A DNA stretch of 41,734 nucleotides from contig JACQWY010000056.1 of NCBI GenBank assembly GCA_016209015.1, positions 1 through 41,734 on the forward strand, written 5' to 3'. The notes below the pieces were generated by a model that was given only the letters and a program-made list of their open reading frames with translations, did no database searches and was not told the origin of the DNA. The position numbers and the translations under genes are program-made. The first letter of the stretch is position 1; each line of letters opens with the position of its first letter. The DNA comes from Gammaproteobacteria bacterium. Lineage in GTDB: Bacteria; Pseudomonadota; Gammaproteobacteria; Ga0077536. Below, one piece after another: positions 17,953-29,508 of the stretch.

Positions 17953-19023
17953 TCATAGCTGGGGATCGGAACCGCGCGCTAGTTTGATCGCCTGGGCGAG
18001 TTGGGTCACCGCCATGGCGTATTTCGGGCTGTGGTTGTAGCGGGTGATCGCGTAGAAATTGCGGAAGCCGAACCAGTACTCGTTGCCGTCCTCGGCGTCG
18101 AGCGCGAGCAGCATCGCGGGTACGCTCGCGTCGCTGACGACGGCCGCGGGCTTCACGCCCGAGCTCACGTATTCCGTCAGCAGCCGCTTCGGCACCTCGA
18201 CGTCGGCGGCGAGCTTCTCGGCGGCAGGCGAGGCGACGGCCGGGAGCACGACGGGCCGGTTCGCCTCCCAGCCGTGCTCCTTGAGATAGTTCGCGACGCT
18301 GCCGATCGCGTCCTCGCGATCGGTCCAGATGTTGCGGTGGCCGTCGGCGTCGAAGTCGACGGCGAAACGCCGGAAGCTCGACGGCATGAACTGCGGGAAG
18401 CCCATCGCGCCCGCATAGGAGCCGGTCGGCGTGCGCGGATCGACGCCCTCGTCGCGCGCGAGCAGCAGGAAATTCTCCAACTCGTCGGTGAAGAACGTCG
18501 CGCGCGGCGGATAGTTGAACGCGAGCGTCGAGAGTGCATCGAGCACGCGGTAGGAACCGGTGTTGCGCCCGTAGAACGTCTCCACGCCGATGATCGCGAC
18601 GATGATTTCCGCCGGCACACCGTAGGTCTGCGTGGCGCGCTCGAGCGCGGCGCTCTGGCCGCGCCAGAACGCGACGCCGGCCTGGATGCGCTCCGGGGTC
18701 AGGAAGATCGGGCGGTACTCGGACCAGGGCTTGTATTCAGCCGGCTTCGAGATCGCCTTCAGCACCGCGTCCTGCCGGTTCGCCTGGGCGAACAACACGC
18801 GCAGCGCGGCGGCGTCGTAGTCGTGTTTCGTCGCCATGCGCTGCACGAATTTCTCGACGAGCACGTCGTCGAGTCCCTGCGCGGCGGCCGTGCCGGCGGC
18901 GAGGCAGGCGAGGATCGCGACGAGGAAAGTCAGGGTGCGGGGGAGGCGGCGTCCCGCGGCTCCGGATCGGATCGACCCGGCTGCATCTTGGGGGTGTGCT
19001 GTGTGGACGCGCGTATTGAACAT
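17953..19023 (-). CDS. mltB: Lytic murein transglycosylase B
   Basis: A 356-residue glycosidase that cleaves the MurNAc-GlcNAc bond to form 1,6-anhydro-MurNAc ends. The secretion signal lies at about 28-49 (TLTFLVAILACLAAGTAAAQG). C40 is not in a good lipobox, so the protein is probably soluble periplasmic rather than a lipoprotein. The catalytic Glu148 is in IIGVETFYGRNTGSYRV, followed by GSYAGAMGFPQFMPSSFRRFAVDFDADGHRNIW, typical of family GH103. The ATG at 19023 has GAGG seven bases upstream. The open frame extends into rodA in another frame but has no family sequence there. It is 17 bp downstream of rodA. Confidence 0.95.
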   Translation of the reverse strand: MFNTRVHTAHPQDAAGSIRSGAAGRRLPRTLTFLVAILACLAAGTAAAQGLDDVLVEKFVQRMATKHDYDAAALRVLFAQANRQDAVLKAISKPAEYKPWSEYRPIFLTPERIQAGVAFWRGQSAALERATQTYGVPAEIIVAIIGVETFYGRNTGSYRVLDALSTLAFNYPPRATFFTDELENFLLLARDEGVDPRTPTGSYAGAMGFPQFMPSSFRRFAVDFDADGHRNIWTDREDAIGSVANYLKEHGWEANRPVVLPAVASPAAEKLAADVEVPKRLLTEYVSSGVKPAAVVSDASVPAMLLALDAEDGNEYWFGFRNFYAITRYNHSPKYAMAVTQLAQAIKLARGSDPQL

Positions 19024-19040
19024 CAAGGAGCCTCTTCGGC

Positions 19041-20147
19041 TCAGGATTCTACAATAAAGCGTCGATGGGTTTGAATCGACATCAGGATGCCCAATCCCGT
19101 GAGAATCGTCACGAGCGAGGTGCCGCCGTAGCTCACCATCGGCAGGGGCACGCCGACCACGGGGAGCTGACCGATCACCATTCCCATGTTCACGAAGATG
19201 TAGGTGAAGAGCGTCAGCGTCAGGCTCGCCGCGACGAGCCGCCCGAAGCTGTCCTGCGCCATCGCCGCGATCTGCAGGCCGCGCGCGAGGACGAGGGAAT
19301 AGGCCGCCAGCATGATGAGGACACCCACGAAGCCGAACTCCTCGCAGTACACCGCGAATATGAAATCCGTCGCGTGCTCCGGCAGGAATTCGAGGTGGGA
19401 CTGGGTGCCGTTCAGCCAGCCCTTGCCGTAGGCGCCACCCGAGCCGACGGCGATCATCGCCTGGATGATGTGATAGCCCGTACCGAGCGGATCCTGGGTC
19501 GGATCGAACAGCGTGATGATGCGCTGGCGCTGATAGTCGTGCATCGTGAACCAGACGAGCGGCGCGGCGCAGACGCCGAGCGCGCCCGCGGCGCCGATCA
19601 GCTTCCAGCTCACGCCGGAGAAGAAGATCGCATAGACGCCCGCGGCCATGACGAGGATCGCCGTGCCGAGATCCGGCTGCTCGGCGATGAACGCGCCCGG
19701 CACGAGGATGATGCCGAGCGCGACGAGCGTGATCGGCAGCCGCGGCGGCAGGATCTTGTCCGAGAGGAACCACGCGACCGTGAGCGGCACGGCGATCTTC
19801 ATGATCTCCGAAGGCTGGAAGCGCACGGGGCCTATCGTCAGCCAGCGATGCGCGCCGCGGCCGGTGCCGAACAGGAAGCAGGCGACGAGCAGCGCCATAC
19901 CGGCGAGATAGAACATCGGCGCCCAGCGCGCGAGGCGGCTCGGGTTCAACTGCGCGACGGCGATCATGCAGCCCATGCCGAGCAGCATGCGCAGCGCCTG
20001 GTTGATGACGACCTCGCGGGTCTCGTCGGACGCGCTGTAGAGCACCACGAGCCCGAGCGAGCACAGCACGAGCACGCCGCCGACGAGCGGCGCGTCGATG
20101 TGGAGCCGCGAGAAGAGATCGCGTTCCTCAGCCGGACGAATTGCCAT
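19041..20147 (-). CDS. rodA: Peptidoglycan glycosyltransferase RodA (SEDS)
   Basis: A 368-residue polytopic membrane protein with about ten transmembrane segments, which polymerises lipid II into glycan strands for lateral wall growth with PBP2. Family landmarks are RFQPSEIMKIAVPL (109-122), AEQPDLGTA (155-163) and the long periplasmic loop with FLPEHATDFIFAV. In that loop Asp261 corresponds to the essential Asp262 of E. coli RodA. The C-terminus has PLPMVSYGGTSLVTILTGLGILMSI. It overlaps the end of mrdA by 20 bp, which suggests coupled translation. Confidence 0.97.
   Translation of the reverse strand: MAIRPAEERDLFSRLHIDAPLVGGVLVLCSLGLVVLYSASDETREVVINQALRMLLGMGCMIAVAQLNPSRLARWAPMFYLAGMALLVACFLFGTGRGAHRWLTIGPVRFQPSEIMKIAVPLTVAWFLSDKILPPRLPITLVALGIILVPGAFIAEQPDLGTAILVMAAGVYAIFFSGVSWKLIGAAGALGVCAAPLVWFTMHDYQRQRIITLFDPTQDPLGTGYHIIQAMIAVGSGGAYGKGWLNGTQSHLEFLPEHATDFIFAVYCEEFGFVGVLIMLAAYSLVLARGLQIAAMAQDSFGRLVAASLTLTLFTYIFVNMGMVIGQLPVVGVPLPMVSYGGTSLVTILTGLGILMSIQTHRRFIVES
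19046..19075 (-). promoter_or_regulatory. Possible internal promoter ahead of mltB
   Basis: Inside the end of rodA, on the minus strand, -10 TAGAAT (19046-19051) is preceded after 18 bp by TTCAAA (19070-19075). Between it and mltB there is a short hairpin GAGCC/GGCTC. This could give mltB-rlpA-dacA a supply independent of the mre/mrd promoter. It is a consensus match only. Confidence 0.3.
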
Positions 20148-21996
20148 TCGCTGCTTTCGCTCCGAGATAGTGGTCGAACAGTTTGCGGGCGATCGGCGCC
20201 GCCGTCCCGCTGCCGGAGCCGCCGTTCTCCACGATGATCGCGACGGCGATCTGCGGATCGTCGACGGGCGCGAAGGAGATGAAGAGCGCGTGGTCGCGCA
20301 GCGCCTTCTGCACGTCCTCGTTCTTCACCGTCTTGTCCTGCGCGATCCCGAAGAGCTGGGCGGTGCCCGTCTTGCCCGCGAAGCGGTAGGCCGCGCCCTC
20401 CCCGCTCTTGCGGGCGGTGCCCGTCTTGCCGTGCACGACTTCGACCATCCCGTTGATGACGTCGTTCCAGAACTGCGGGCTGCGGAGCTGCACTTTCTCG
20501 CGCTCGTAGACCCCGGCCTGCGTGGCGGTGTGGGTCAGCGGATCCTCGATTTGCCCGACGACGTGCGGGACGACGACCATGCCGCGGTTCGCGATGATGG
20601 CCGCCGCATGCGCGAGCTGGAGCGGCGAGGCCAGCATGAAGCCCTGGCCGATGCCGTTGATGAGCGTCTCGCCGGGGAACCAGGGCAGCTTGCGCGTGCG
20701 CCGCTTCCATTCGCGCGACGGCAGGAGGCCGTTCGGTTCGCCCGGCAGGTCGACGCCCGTCGCGCGACCGAGGCCGAACTTCGCGAGGAAGCTGCTCATG
20801 CGATCGATGCCGAGATCCTTCGCGAGCGAGTAGTAGTAGACGTCGCAGGACTCGGCGATGGAGCGCGTGAGATCGACCGTGCCATGGCCCCACTTCAGCC
20901 AGCAGCGGTAATGATGCTCGTCGCCCGGCAGCGCGAACCAGCCCGGGCAGAACACGTGATCGGAAGGCGTACGCGTGCCGTAGTCGAGACCGGCGAGCGC
21001 CATCATGGGCTTGATCGTCGAGCCCGGCGGATACTGACCCTGGAGCGCGCGGTTGTAGAGCGGTCGCGACGGCGAATCGCGCAGGCTCGAGTAGAGCGCA
21101 CGGCTGATGCCGTTCACGAACTCGTTCGGGTCGTAGGACGGATTGCTGACGAAGGCGAGCACCCCGCCCGAGCCCGGCTCGATCGCGACGATCGCGCCTT
21201 TCTCCTCGCCGAGCGCCTCGATCGCGATTTTCTGCAGCGTCGTGTCGAGCGAGAGATAGATGTCGCTGCCTTGCACCGGCGGCTTGCGCTCCACGACGCG
21301 CAGCACGCGGCCCTGGGCGTTGACCTCGACGTGCTGGTAGCCCACTTCGCCGTGCAGCACGCCCTCCCAGGATTTCTCCACGCCGTCCTTGCCGATGTGG
21401 GTCGTCGCGGCGTAGTTGCCGGGATCGATGCTCTTCAGCTCCTCCTCGCTGATGCGCCCGACGTAGCCGACGAGGTGCGCGGTCTGCTCGCCGAGCGGAT
21501 AGTAGCGCGAGAGATGGCCGACGATGCTGAAGCCCGGGAAGAGATGGCGGCGCTCGGAGAAGATCGCGACCTCCTCCTCGGTGAGTCCGGTCTTCAGCGG
21601 CACGGTGTCGAAGCGCCGCTTCTGCTTCAGCTCGTCGTGGAAGCGATCGAGCTCGTCGTCGTCGATGCGCACGAGCTTGCGCAGCGCGGCGACCCGATCC
21701 TCGAGATTCTTGATGCCTTCGGGTACGACCTCGAGCGAGAACGACGGCCGGTTGTCGGCGAGCAGCACGCCGTCGCGGCTGTAGATGAGACCGCGCGTCG
21801 GCGGGATCGGCACGACCTTCAGCCGGTTCTCCTGCGAGAGCGTCGTGTAGTGCTCGTGGTTGACGATCTGGAGCTCCGCGAGCCGCCCGACGATGACGAG
21901 CATGCCGAGGAACATCGCCGCCACCGAGAACCAGATGCGCGAGAGGAAGAGCCGCGATTCGCGCTCCGGTTCCTTGAGCTCCGGCAGCAGGCTCAC
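20128..21996 (-). CDS. mrdA: Penicillin-binding protein 2 (elongasome transpeptidase)
   Basis: A 622-residue class B PBP that cross-links new glycan made by RodA. There is one membrane anchor (about 20-43), then a pedestal domain (NRLKVVPIPPTRGLIYSRDG), then the transpeptidase domain. Its motifs are STIK (326-329, active Ser326), SCD (383-385) and AGKTGTAQ (Lys542). A second KTGTA occurs 18 residues earlier (524-528), where relatives have NP.GTA or PRGTA. The start is GTG at 21996, overlapping the mreD stop by 4 bp (GTGA), followed by the usual MSLLPELKEPERE. The frame is open far upstream over mreD, but that is not part of this gene. Confidence 0.96.
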   Translation of the reverse strand: MSLLPELKEPERESRLFLSRIWFSVAAMFLGMLVIVGRLAELQIVNHEHYTTLSQENRLKVVPIPPTRGLIYSRDGVLLADNRPSFSLEVVPEGIKNLEDRVAALRKLVRIDDDELDRFHDELKQKRRFDTVPLKTGLTEEEVAIFSERRHLFPGFSIVGHLSRYYPLGEQTAHLVGYVGRISEEELKSIDPGNYAATTHIGKDGVEKSWEGVLHGEVGYQHVEVNAQGRVLRVVERKPPVQGSDIYLSLDTTLQKIAIEALGEEKGAIVAIEPGSGGVLAFVSNPSYDPNEFVNGISRALYSSLRDSPSRPLYNRALQGQYPPGSTIKPMMALAGLDYGTRTPSDHVFCPGWFALPGDEHHYRCWLKWGHGTVDLTRSIAESCDVYYYSLAKDLGIDRMSSFLAKFGLGRATGVDLPGEPNGLLPSREWKRRTRKLPWFPGETLINGIGQGFMLASPLQLAHAAAIIANRGMVVVPHVVGQIEDPLTHTATQAGVYEREKVQLRSPQFWNDVINGMVEVVHGKTGTARKSGEGAAYRFAGKTGTAQLFGIAQDKTVKNEDVQKALRDHALFISFAPVDDPQIAVAIIVENGGSGSGTAAPIARKLFDHYLGAKAANGNSSG

Positions 21997-22478
21997 GCCA
22001 CGTTCGCCTTGCGCCTGAGATCGCGCAGGATGATGAACACCCACGGCCAGAGCACCGCGCTGCTGATCGCACCGAACAGATAGCCGAAGCCGTATTTCAC
22101 GGAACCGAAACCGTTGTAGATGCCGAGCATCACGAGGAGATACAGGAACACGACCGTGCCGACGACGAGAGCCTGCTGGAACAGCGGAAAGACGCGGACG
22201 CGCTGGTGATAGAGCACGGCGAGATAGGCGACGGCGGCGAGGCCGAACGCGTGCTGGCCGAGCAGCGTGCCGTTCAGCACGTCGAGCAGGAGACCGATGC
22301 ACCACGCCGTCAGCACGCCGACACGGCCCGGCAGCGCCATGCACCAGTAGATGAGGACCATCGGCACCCAGGCGGGCCGCCACGAATCGGCCCACGAGGG
22401 CATCGGCAGCGCGGCGAGCATGAACGCGACGAGCACGCTCACCGCGACGACGAGCCACCAGCGCGGGTTGTAGTTCAT
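21993..22478 (-). CDS. mreD: Rod shape-determining protein MreD
   Basis: A 161-residue inner-membrane protein with five or six hydrophobic segments, containing the family signatures PAWVPMVLIYWCMALPGRVGV and GLLLDVLNGTLLGQHAFGL. MreD works with MreC and RodA/PBP2 in the elongation complex. It is linked by 4-bp overlaps to mreC before it and mrdA after it. Length agrees with E. coli MreD (162). Confidence 0.95.
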   Translation of the reverse strand: MNYNPRWWLVVAVSVLVAFMLAALPMPSWADSWRPAWVPMVLIYWCMALPGRVGVLTAWCIGLLLDVLNGTLLGQHAFGLAAVAYLAVLYHQRVRVFPLFQQALVVGTVVFLYLLVMLGIYNGFGSVKYGFGYLFGAISSAVLWPWVFIILRDLRRKANVA

Positions 22479-23329
22479 TGCCGCGCGGCTTCCGCGCCCG
22501 CCGCGCCACGCTGATGCGGCCAGACGAGCAGCACTTCGCGCGAACGCCCGATGTGCGCGCTCGGCGCGACGATGATCTTCGCGAACGGCTCGCCGGGCTC
22601 GACGTCGAGGGACTTCACCTCGCCGACGGGATAGCCGGCCGGAAACTGGTGACCGAGGCCGGAGCAGACGACGAGATCGCCGACCCTGATGTCGGCGTTC
22701 GTCGGCACGAAGGACAACACGAGCAGATCGCCCTCGCCTTCGCCGTTCGCGACGGCGCGCACGCCGCTGCGGTTGATCTGCACGGGCAGCGCGTGGCGGG
22801 GATCGGTGATGAGCAGCACCGTGCTCGTGAAGGGTCCCACCTGCATCACCTGGCCCACGATGCCGAACGCGTCCGCGACCGGCTGGCCCTCGTAGACGCC
22901 CTGACGCGCGCCGCGGTTGATGACGATCTGCCGCGAAGAAGCGCCCGGCTCGATCGAGAGCGTGTCCGCGACCACGACTTCCTCGCGGAGATCGGCGGTC
23001 GAGTCCAGCAGCTTGCGCAGGCGCTCGTTCTCGCGCTCGAGTGCCGAGAACTTCACGGTGTGCGAGCGGAGCATGAGGTTCTCGGCGCGCAGCCGCTCGT
23101 TGTCCGCGATCAGGACTTCGCGCGCCTTGAAATTCTCGGCGAGCCCGTCGCCGATGCGCATGGGCAGCGCGACGAGATATTGAATGGGGTAGACGGCGAC
23201 CGAGAGCGCACCGCGGATCGCCGCCAGGTGCTGGTGGCGGTGATCAATGGAAATCAGCAGGAACGACAGGATGACGCACGTGATGAATCTCGCGGTGGGC
23301 GAGGCAGCATCTGTGAACAGCGGCTTGAT
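22475..23329 (-). CDS. mreC: Rod shape-determining protein MreC, apparent AUC start
   Basis: MreC is the periplasmic scaffold that activates PBP2/RodA. The conserved N-terminus reads IKPLFTDAASPTARF, then the transmembrane segment ITCVILSFLLISI, then DHRHQHLAAIRGAL. It lines up with E. coli MKPIFSRGPS, but the first codon is ATC (23327-23329). GGAGG stands six bases before it. From the mreB stop TAA (same frame) to this point there is no ATG, GTG or TTG. A CTG lies three codons on. The first in-frame ATG (23161) would delete the membrane anchor. A coiled coil (about 70-110) and the two beta-barrel domains (VVINRGARQGVYEGQPV, ADIRVGDLVVCSGLG) are intact. With the ATC start the product is 284 residues. 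It lies 27 bp after mreB and overlaps mreD by 4 bp. Confidence 0.88.
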   Translation of the reverse strand: MKPLFTDAASPTARFITCVILSFLLISIDHRHQHLAAIRGALSVAVYPIQYLVALPMRIGDGLAENFKAREVLIADNERLRAENLMLRSHTVKFSALERENERLRKLLDSTADLREEVVVADTLSIEPGASSRQIVINRGARQGVYEGQPVADAFGIVGQVMQVGPFTSTVLLITDPRHALPVQINRSGVRAVANGEGEGDLLVLSFVPTNADIRVGDLVVCSGLGHQFPAGYPVGEVKSLDVEPGEPFAKIIVAPSAHIGRSREVLLVWPHQRGAAGAEAARQ

Positions 23330-23356
23330 AGGCGGCCTCCGGGAAAGCGCGCCCGA

Positions 23357-24412
<1,056 letters not shown>

Positions 24413-24470
24413 CTAGTAATTGATGGTGCTCGGCGAACCGCAAACGACGGGATTTCGAGGCCGGCAGACT

Positions 24471-24492
24471 CGAAGTGGTGTGGTACACTTCG
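24471..24492. promoter_or_regulatory. Stem-loop in the mreB/gatC divergent region
   Basis: The perfect 7-bp inverted repeat CGAAGTG/CACTTCG has an 8-nt spacer and is centred in the control region between mreB and gatC. A dyad of this size could be a repressor operator. On the minus strand TTGATT (RC of 24504-24509) stands 16 bp before TGTACC, a weak promoter-like pair overlapping the dyad. The rest of the 257-bp spacer shows no gene. Confidence 0.3.
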
Positions 24493-24663
24493 CCCGCGAA
24501 ATGAATCAAACCCCGACGCCACGACTCCCTTCGGGAAGCCGCTGCGGCAGGGCATTACGCGTCAACTGGAACGCGCGCTAATGTAACAGTGGCCGGGGCC
24601 GAGGGCAAGGTCACGACAGCGCGCGTTTTTCGTTCGATATCAAATGAATAACGGATTGATCAG

Positions 24664-24951
24664 ATGGCGATTGGCGCAGATCAGGTGACCGCTATCGCGC
24701 GCCTCGCGCGCCTGCACATCGACGCTTCCGAAGTGGCCGGCTACGGCGCGCAACTGTCACGGATCCTGGACCTCGTCGCCGAGATGGACCGCGTCGACAC
24801 CGACGGTGTCGAGCCGCTCGCCCACCCCCTCGAAGTCGTCGCGCGACTGCGTCCCGACGTCGTGACGGAACCGGATCGGCGCGGCGTGCTGCAGCAGGGC
24901 GCGCCTGCCGTCGAGGACGGCTACTACCTCGTTCCGAAGTTCATCGAATAA
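24664..24951 (+). CDS. gatC: Asp-tRNA(Asn)/Glu-tRNA(Gln) amidotransferase subunit C
   Basis: A 95-residue subunit that wraps around GatA and GatB and stabilises the amidotransferase. Typical features are [13 protein letters not shown] at the start, [27 protein letters not shown] in the middle, and the C-terminal [11 protein letters not shown]. It is the first gene of gatCAB, with 8 bp to gatA. The presence of the complex implies an indirect route to Gln-tRNA and/or Asn-tRNA in this organism. Confidence 0.96.
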   Translation: MAIGADQVTAIARLARLHIDASEVAGYGAQLSRILDLVAEMDRVDTDGVEPLAHPLEVVARLRPDVVTEPDRRGVLQQGAPAVEDGYYLVPKFIE

Positions 24952-24959
24952 GGCGCCCC

Positions 24960-26429
24960 ATGGCTTCCGGATTTCCCAGCACCGTCGCGGCGCTCGCCGC
25001 CGGGCTCGAACGCGGCGATTTCTCGAGCGTCGAGCTGACCGAGCACTACCTCGCCCGTATTCGCGCGCTGAACCCCGAGCTGAACTGCTACATCACGGTC
25101 TGCGAAGACGGCGCGCGCGCCCAGGCCCGCGCCGCGGACGAGCGGCGCGCGATGGGCGAGGCCGGCGTCCTGACCGGCATCCCGTATGCGAACAAGGACA
25201 TCTTCTGCACGGCCGGCGTGCGCACGAGCTGCGGCTCGCGCATGCTCGACAACTTCGTCCCGCCCTACACCGCGACGGCCGTCGAGCGTCTGCACGAGGC
25301 CGGCATGGTCATGCTCGGCAAGGCGAACATGGACGAGTTCGCGATGGGCTCCTCGAACGAGACGAGCTTCTACGGGCCCGCGCGCAATCCGTGGCGCCCC
25401 GACTGCGTGCCCGGCGGATCCTCCGGCGGCTCGGCCGCGGCCGTCGCCGCGCGGCTCGCCCCGGCCGCGACCGGCACGGACACCGGCGGCTCGATCCGTC
25501 AGCCGGCCTCATTCTGCGGCGTGAGCGGTTTGAAGCCGACGTACGGCCGGGTCTCGCGCTGGGGCATGATCGCGTTCGCTTCGAGCCTCGACCAGGGCGG
25601 CCCGATGGCCCTCACGGCCGAGGATCTCGCGTTGCTCCTCGGCGCGATGAGCGGATTCGACTCGAGGGACTCGACGTCCGTCGATTGCGTGCCGGAGGAT
25701 TTCTCGCGTCTGCTCGGCGCGCCGCTCGCCGGGCTGAAGCTCGGACTGCCGAAGGAATTCTTGGACGGCCGCCTCGCGCCGGAGCTCGGCGCGACGCTCG
25801 AGGAGGCGCGGCGCGTCTACGAGAGTCTCGGCGCGGAATGCCGCGAAATCTCGCTGCCGAATTCCGGCCTCGCGATTCCGGCCTATTACATCGTCGCTTC
25901 GGCCGAGTGCTCCTCGAACCTCTCGCGCTACGACGGCGTGCGCTTCGGTCATCGCTGTGATCAGCCTGCGGATCTGCTCGACCTCTACACGCGCTCGCGT
26001 GCCGAAGGTTTCGGCGCCGAGGTGAAGCGCCGCATCCTCGTCGGCACGTACGCGCTCTCCGCCGGCTACTACGAGGCCTATTACGGCAAGGCGCAGAAGC
26101 TGCGCCGCCTCATCCAGCGCGATTTCCAGGCCGCATTCGGCGAGGTCGACGCGATCCTCGGGCCGACCTCGCCGAGCGTCGCGTTCGGTCTCGGTCAGAA
26201 GACCGACGACCCGGTCTCGATGTATCTCGCCGACATCTACACGACGGCCGTCAATCTCGCCGGTCTGCCGGGGCTCTCGATCCCGGCCGGTTTCGTCGAC
26301 GGGCTGCCCGTCGGCATGCAGCTCATCGGCAACTATTTCGACGAGGCGCGGCTGCTCGGCATCGCGCATCGCTTTCAGCAGGCGACGGACTGGCATCGGC
26401 GCGTGCCGGCGCTCGCGGACAAGGTGTGA
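24960..26429 (+). CDS. gatA: Asp-tRNA(Asn)/Glu-tRNA(Gln) amidotransferase subunit A
   Basis: A 489-residue amidase-signature enzyme that hydrolyses glutamine to supply ammonia through a tunnel to GatB. The catalytic triad is complete: Lys79 in PYANKD, cis-Ser154 in GGSSGGS and nucleophile Ser178 in [11 protein letters not shown]. The numbers coincide with those of Staphylococcus GatA. The C-terminal blocks [23 protein letters not shown] are also standard. The ATG at 24960 follows gatC by 8 bp, and the gene runs to the gatB start region. Confidence 0.98.
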   Translation: MASGFPSTVAALAAGLERGDFSSVELTEHYLARIRALNPELNCYITVCEDGARAQARAADERRAMGEAGVLTGIPYANKDIFCTAGVRTSCGSRMLDNFVPPYTATAVERLHEAGMVMLGKANMDEFAMGSSNETSFYGPARNPWRPDCVPGGSSGGSAAAVAARLAPAATGTDTGGSIRQPASFCGVSGLKPTYGRVSRWGMIAFASSLDQGGPMALTAEDLALLLGAMSGFDSRDSTSVDCVPEDFSRLLGAPLAGLKLGLPKEFLDGRLAPELGATLEEARRVYESLGAECREISLPNSGLAIPAYYIVASAECSSNLSRYDGVRFGHRCDQPADLLDLYTRSRAEGFGAEVKRRILVGTYALSAGYYEAYYGKAQKLRRLIQRDFQAAFGEVDAILGPTSPSVAFGLGQKTDDPVSMYLADIYTTAVNLAGLPGLSIPAGFVDGLPVGMQLIGNYFDEARLLGIAHRFQQATDWHRRVPALADKV

Positions 26430-26434
26430 CGGCC

Positions 26435-27871
<1,437 letters not shown>

Positions 27872-27930
27872 AGCCTGGGCGGCCGGGTTCGGAGCTTGGG
27901 GCATCGAAATCCACGCTCGCCCGGCACGGA

Positions 27931-27947
27931 CCGCCTCTCGGAGGCGG
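27931..27947 (+). terminator. Short GC-rich hairpin after gatB
   Basis: CCGCCTC and GAGGCGG form a 7-bp perfect stem with a TCG loop, 60 bp after the gatB stop. No T-tract follows, so it is at best a weak or factor-assisted terminator or an mRNA-stabilising hairpin. The surrounding 27872-28035 stretch shows no gene. Confidence 0.3.
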
Positions 27948-28035
27948 GACTTCGAATGCGGATCCGGGAATGCGCCGCCTGAGTTTCCCTGATTCGATAC
28001 TGCGGCGCGATTGGATGCCCGCGAACGCCAACGAA

Positions 28036-28057
28036 AACGGCGCCCGAGGGCGCCGTT
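28036..28057 (-). terminator. Intrinsic terminator of the ribosomal-protein superoperon
   Basis: AACGGCGCC (28036-28044) and GGCGCCGTT (28049-28057) form a perfect 9-bp stem with a CGAG tetraloop. Read on the minus strand the stem is followed by TTTTCGTT, 25 bp after the rplQ stop. On the plus strand TTCTCATTTCT follows, so it may also stop gatB transcripts. It is a classical stem-loop between convergent units. Confidence 0.75.
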
Positions 28058-28082
28058 CTCATTTCTACGGTTGTGCTCCCGC

Positions 28083-28472
28083 TCAGCTCGCGGCTTCCGC
28101 CGTCGCTTCCTCGAGCGGCCGATCGAGCAACTCGACGAGCGCCATCGGTGCGTTGTCGCCGGGGCGGAAACCGCACTTCAGGATGCGCAGGTAGCCGCCG
28201 GGACGTTTCTCGTAGCGCGGGCCGAGCGTGGTGAACAGCTTCGTCACCACGTCGCGATCCCGCAGGCGCGAGTACGCGAGACGACGGTTCGCGAGCGAAT
28301 CGGACTTCGCGAGCGTCAGCAGCGGCTCCGCTTCCCGGCGCAATTCCTTGGCCTTGGGCAGGGTCGTGCGGATCAGCTCGTGCTGGAAGAGCGAAACGGC
28401 CATGTTGCGGAGCATCGCCTTGCGATGCGAGCTGGTGCGGCTCAGGTGCCGGCCGGAATTGCCATGTCTCAT
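28083..28472 (-). CDS. rplQ: 50S ribosomal protein L17
   Basis: A 129-residue large-subunit protein near the exit tunnel. It begins [25 protein letters not shown], the standard L17 opening, and contains [16 protein letters not shown] and [36 protein letters not shown]. The acidic tail EEATAEAAS is variable in the family. It is the last gene of the alpha operon, 12 bp after rpoA, and is followed by the hairpin terminator at 28036-28057. Confidence 0.98.
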   Translation of the reverse strand: MRHGNSGRHLSRTSSHRKAMLRNMAVSLFQHELIRTTLPKAKELRREAEPLLTLAKSDSLANRRLAYSRLRDRDVVTKLFTTLGPRYEKRPGGYLRILKCGFRPGDNAPMALVELLDRPLEEATAEAAS

Positions 28473-28484
28473 CGTGATAGCTCT

Positions 28485-29483
28485 TTAGAGTTTGTCGTGG
28501 TCGTACAGTCCCTTCGGCGGCCAATTCTCCAGGCGCATGCCGAGGGAGAGTCCGCGCGCAGCCAGGACGTCCTTGATTTCGGTGAGCGACTTCTTGCCGA
28601 GGTTCGGAGTCTTCAGGAGCTCGACCTCGGTACGCTGAATCAAATCGCCGATGTAATAGATGCTCTCCGCCTTCAGGCAGTTCGCCGAACGCACGGTGAG
28701 CTCCAGATCGTCGATCGACCGCAGGAGGATCGGATCGATTTCCGCTTCCTCGCGACGCGTCGGCTCGGCCTGCTGCTCGCCGCTGAGATCGACGAAGACC
28801 GCGAGCTGGCTGCGCAGGATACCTGCCGCCTCGCGGACCGCGAACTCCGGATCGATCGTGCCGTTCGTCTCGATCGTGATGATCAGCTTGTCGAGGTCGG
28901 TCTGCTGTTCGACACGCGCGCTCTGCACTTCATAGGCCACGCGGCGCACGGGGCTGAACGAGGCGTCGAGCTTGAGCCGGCCGATCGTCTGATCGGCTTC
29001 TTCCGGCGCCTCGCGACCCACGGACGGCTGATAGCCGCGGCCGCGTTGGACCTTCAATGTCATGTTCAGCTCGCCGTTCGCACCGAGGTTCGCGATCGGA
29101 AAGCTCGGGTCCAGGATCTCGACGTCGTGATCGAGCACGATGTCGCCGGCCACGGCGATACCCGGTCCCCTCTTGTTCAGGGTCAGCGTCGCCTCTTCAC
29201 GGGCGTGCATCTTGATCGCCAGGCCCTTCAGGTTCAGCAGGATGTCGGTGACGTCTTCCTGCACACCTTCAATCGTGGTGTACTCGTGCAGGACGTTCTC
29301 GATCTCCACTTCGACGACCGCGCAACCGGTCATCGACGACAACAGGACTCGACGCAGCGCGTTCCCGAGGGTGTGACCGAAGCCACGGTTCAACGGTTCG
29401 AGCGTGATCTTCGCCGTGTGGGCGTTGACGGGCTGAACTTCGACGATCTTCGGCTTCAACATTTCGACTGCCGCTGCCGCCAT
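28485..29483 (-). CDS. rpoA: DNA-directed RNA polymerase subunit alpha
   Basis: A 332-residue alpha subunit. The N-terminal assembly domain (about 8-240) includes [25 protein letters not shown] flexible linker leads to the C-terminal domain (about 252-325), with [51 protein letters not shown], which binds UP elements and activators. The ATG at 29483 has AAAGGAGA at good spacing, which favours this start over the internal Met at codon 8. It lies between rpsD and rplQ, as in the canonical alpha operon. Confidence 0.98.
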   Translation of the reverse strand: MAAAAVEMLKPKIVEVQPVNAHTAKITLEPLNRGFGHTLGNALRRVLLSSMTGCAVVEVEIENVLHEYTTIEGVQEDVTDILLNLKGLAIKMHAREEATLTLNKRGPGIAVAGDIVLDHDVEILDPSFPIANLGANGELNMTLKVQRGRGYQPSVGREAPEEADQTIGRLKLDASFSPVRRVAYEVQSARVEQQTDLDKLIITIETNGTIDPEFAVREAAGILRSQLAVFVDLSGEQQAEPTRREEAEIDPILLRSIDDLELTVRSANCLKAESIYYIGDLIQRTEVELLKTPNLGKKSLTEIKDVLAARGLSLGMRLENWPPKGLYDHDKL

Positions 29484-29508
29484 ATGATTCTCTCCTTTGG
29501 GAACCCGA

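Noticed and set aside
17953-20064. 703-residue mltB fusion
   Set aside because: The upstream part reads rodA in the wrong frame; the signal peptide and ribosome site place the start at 19023.
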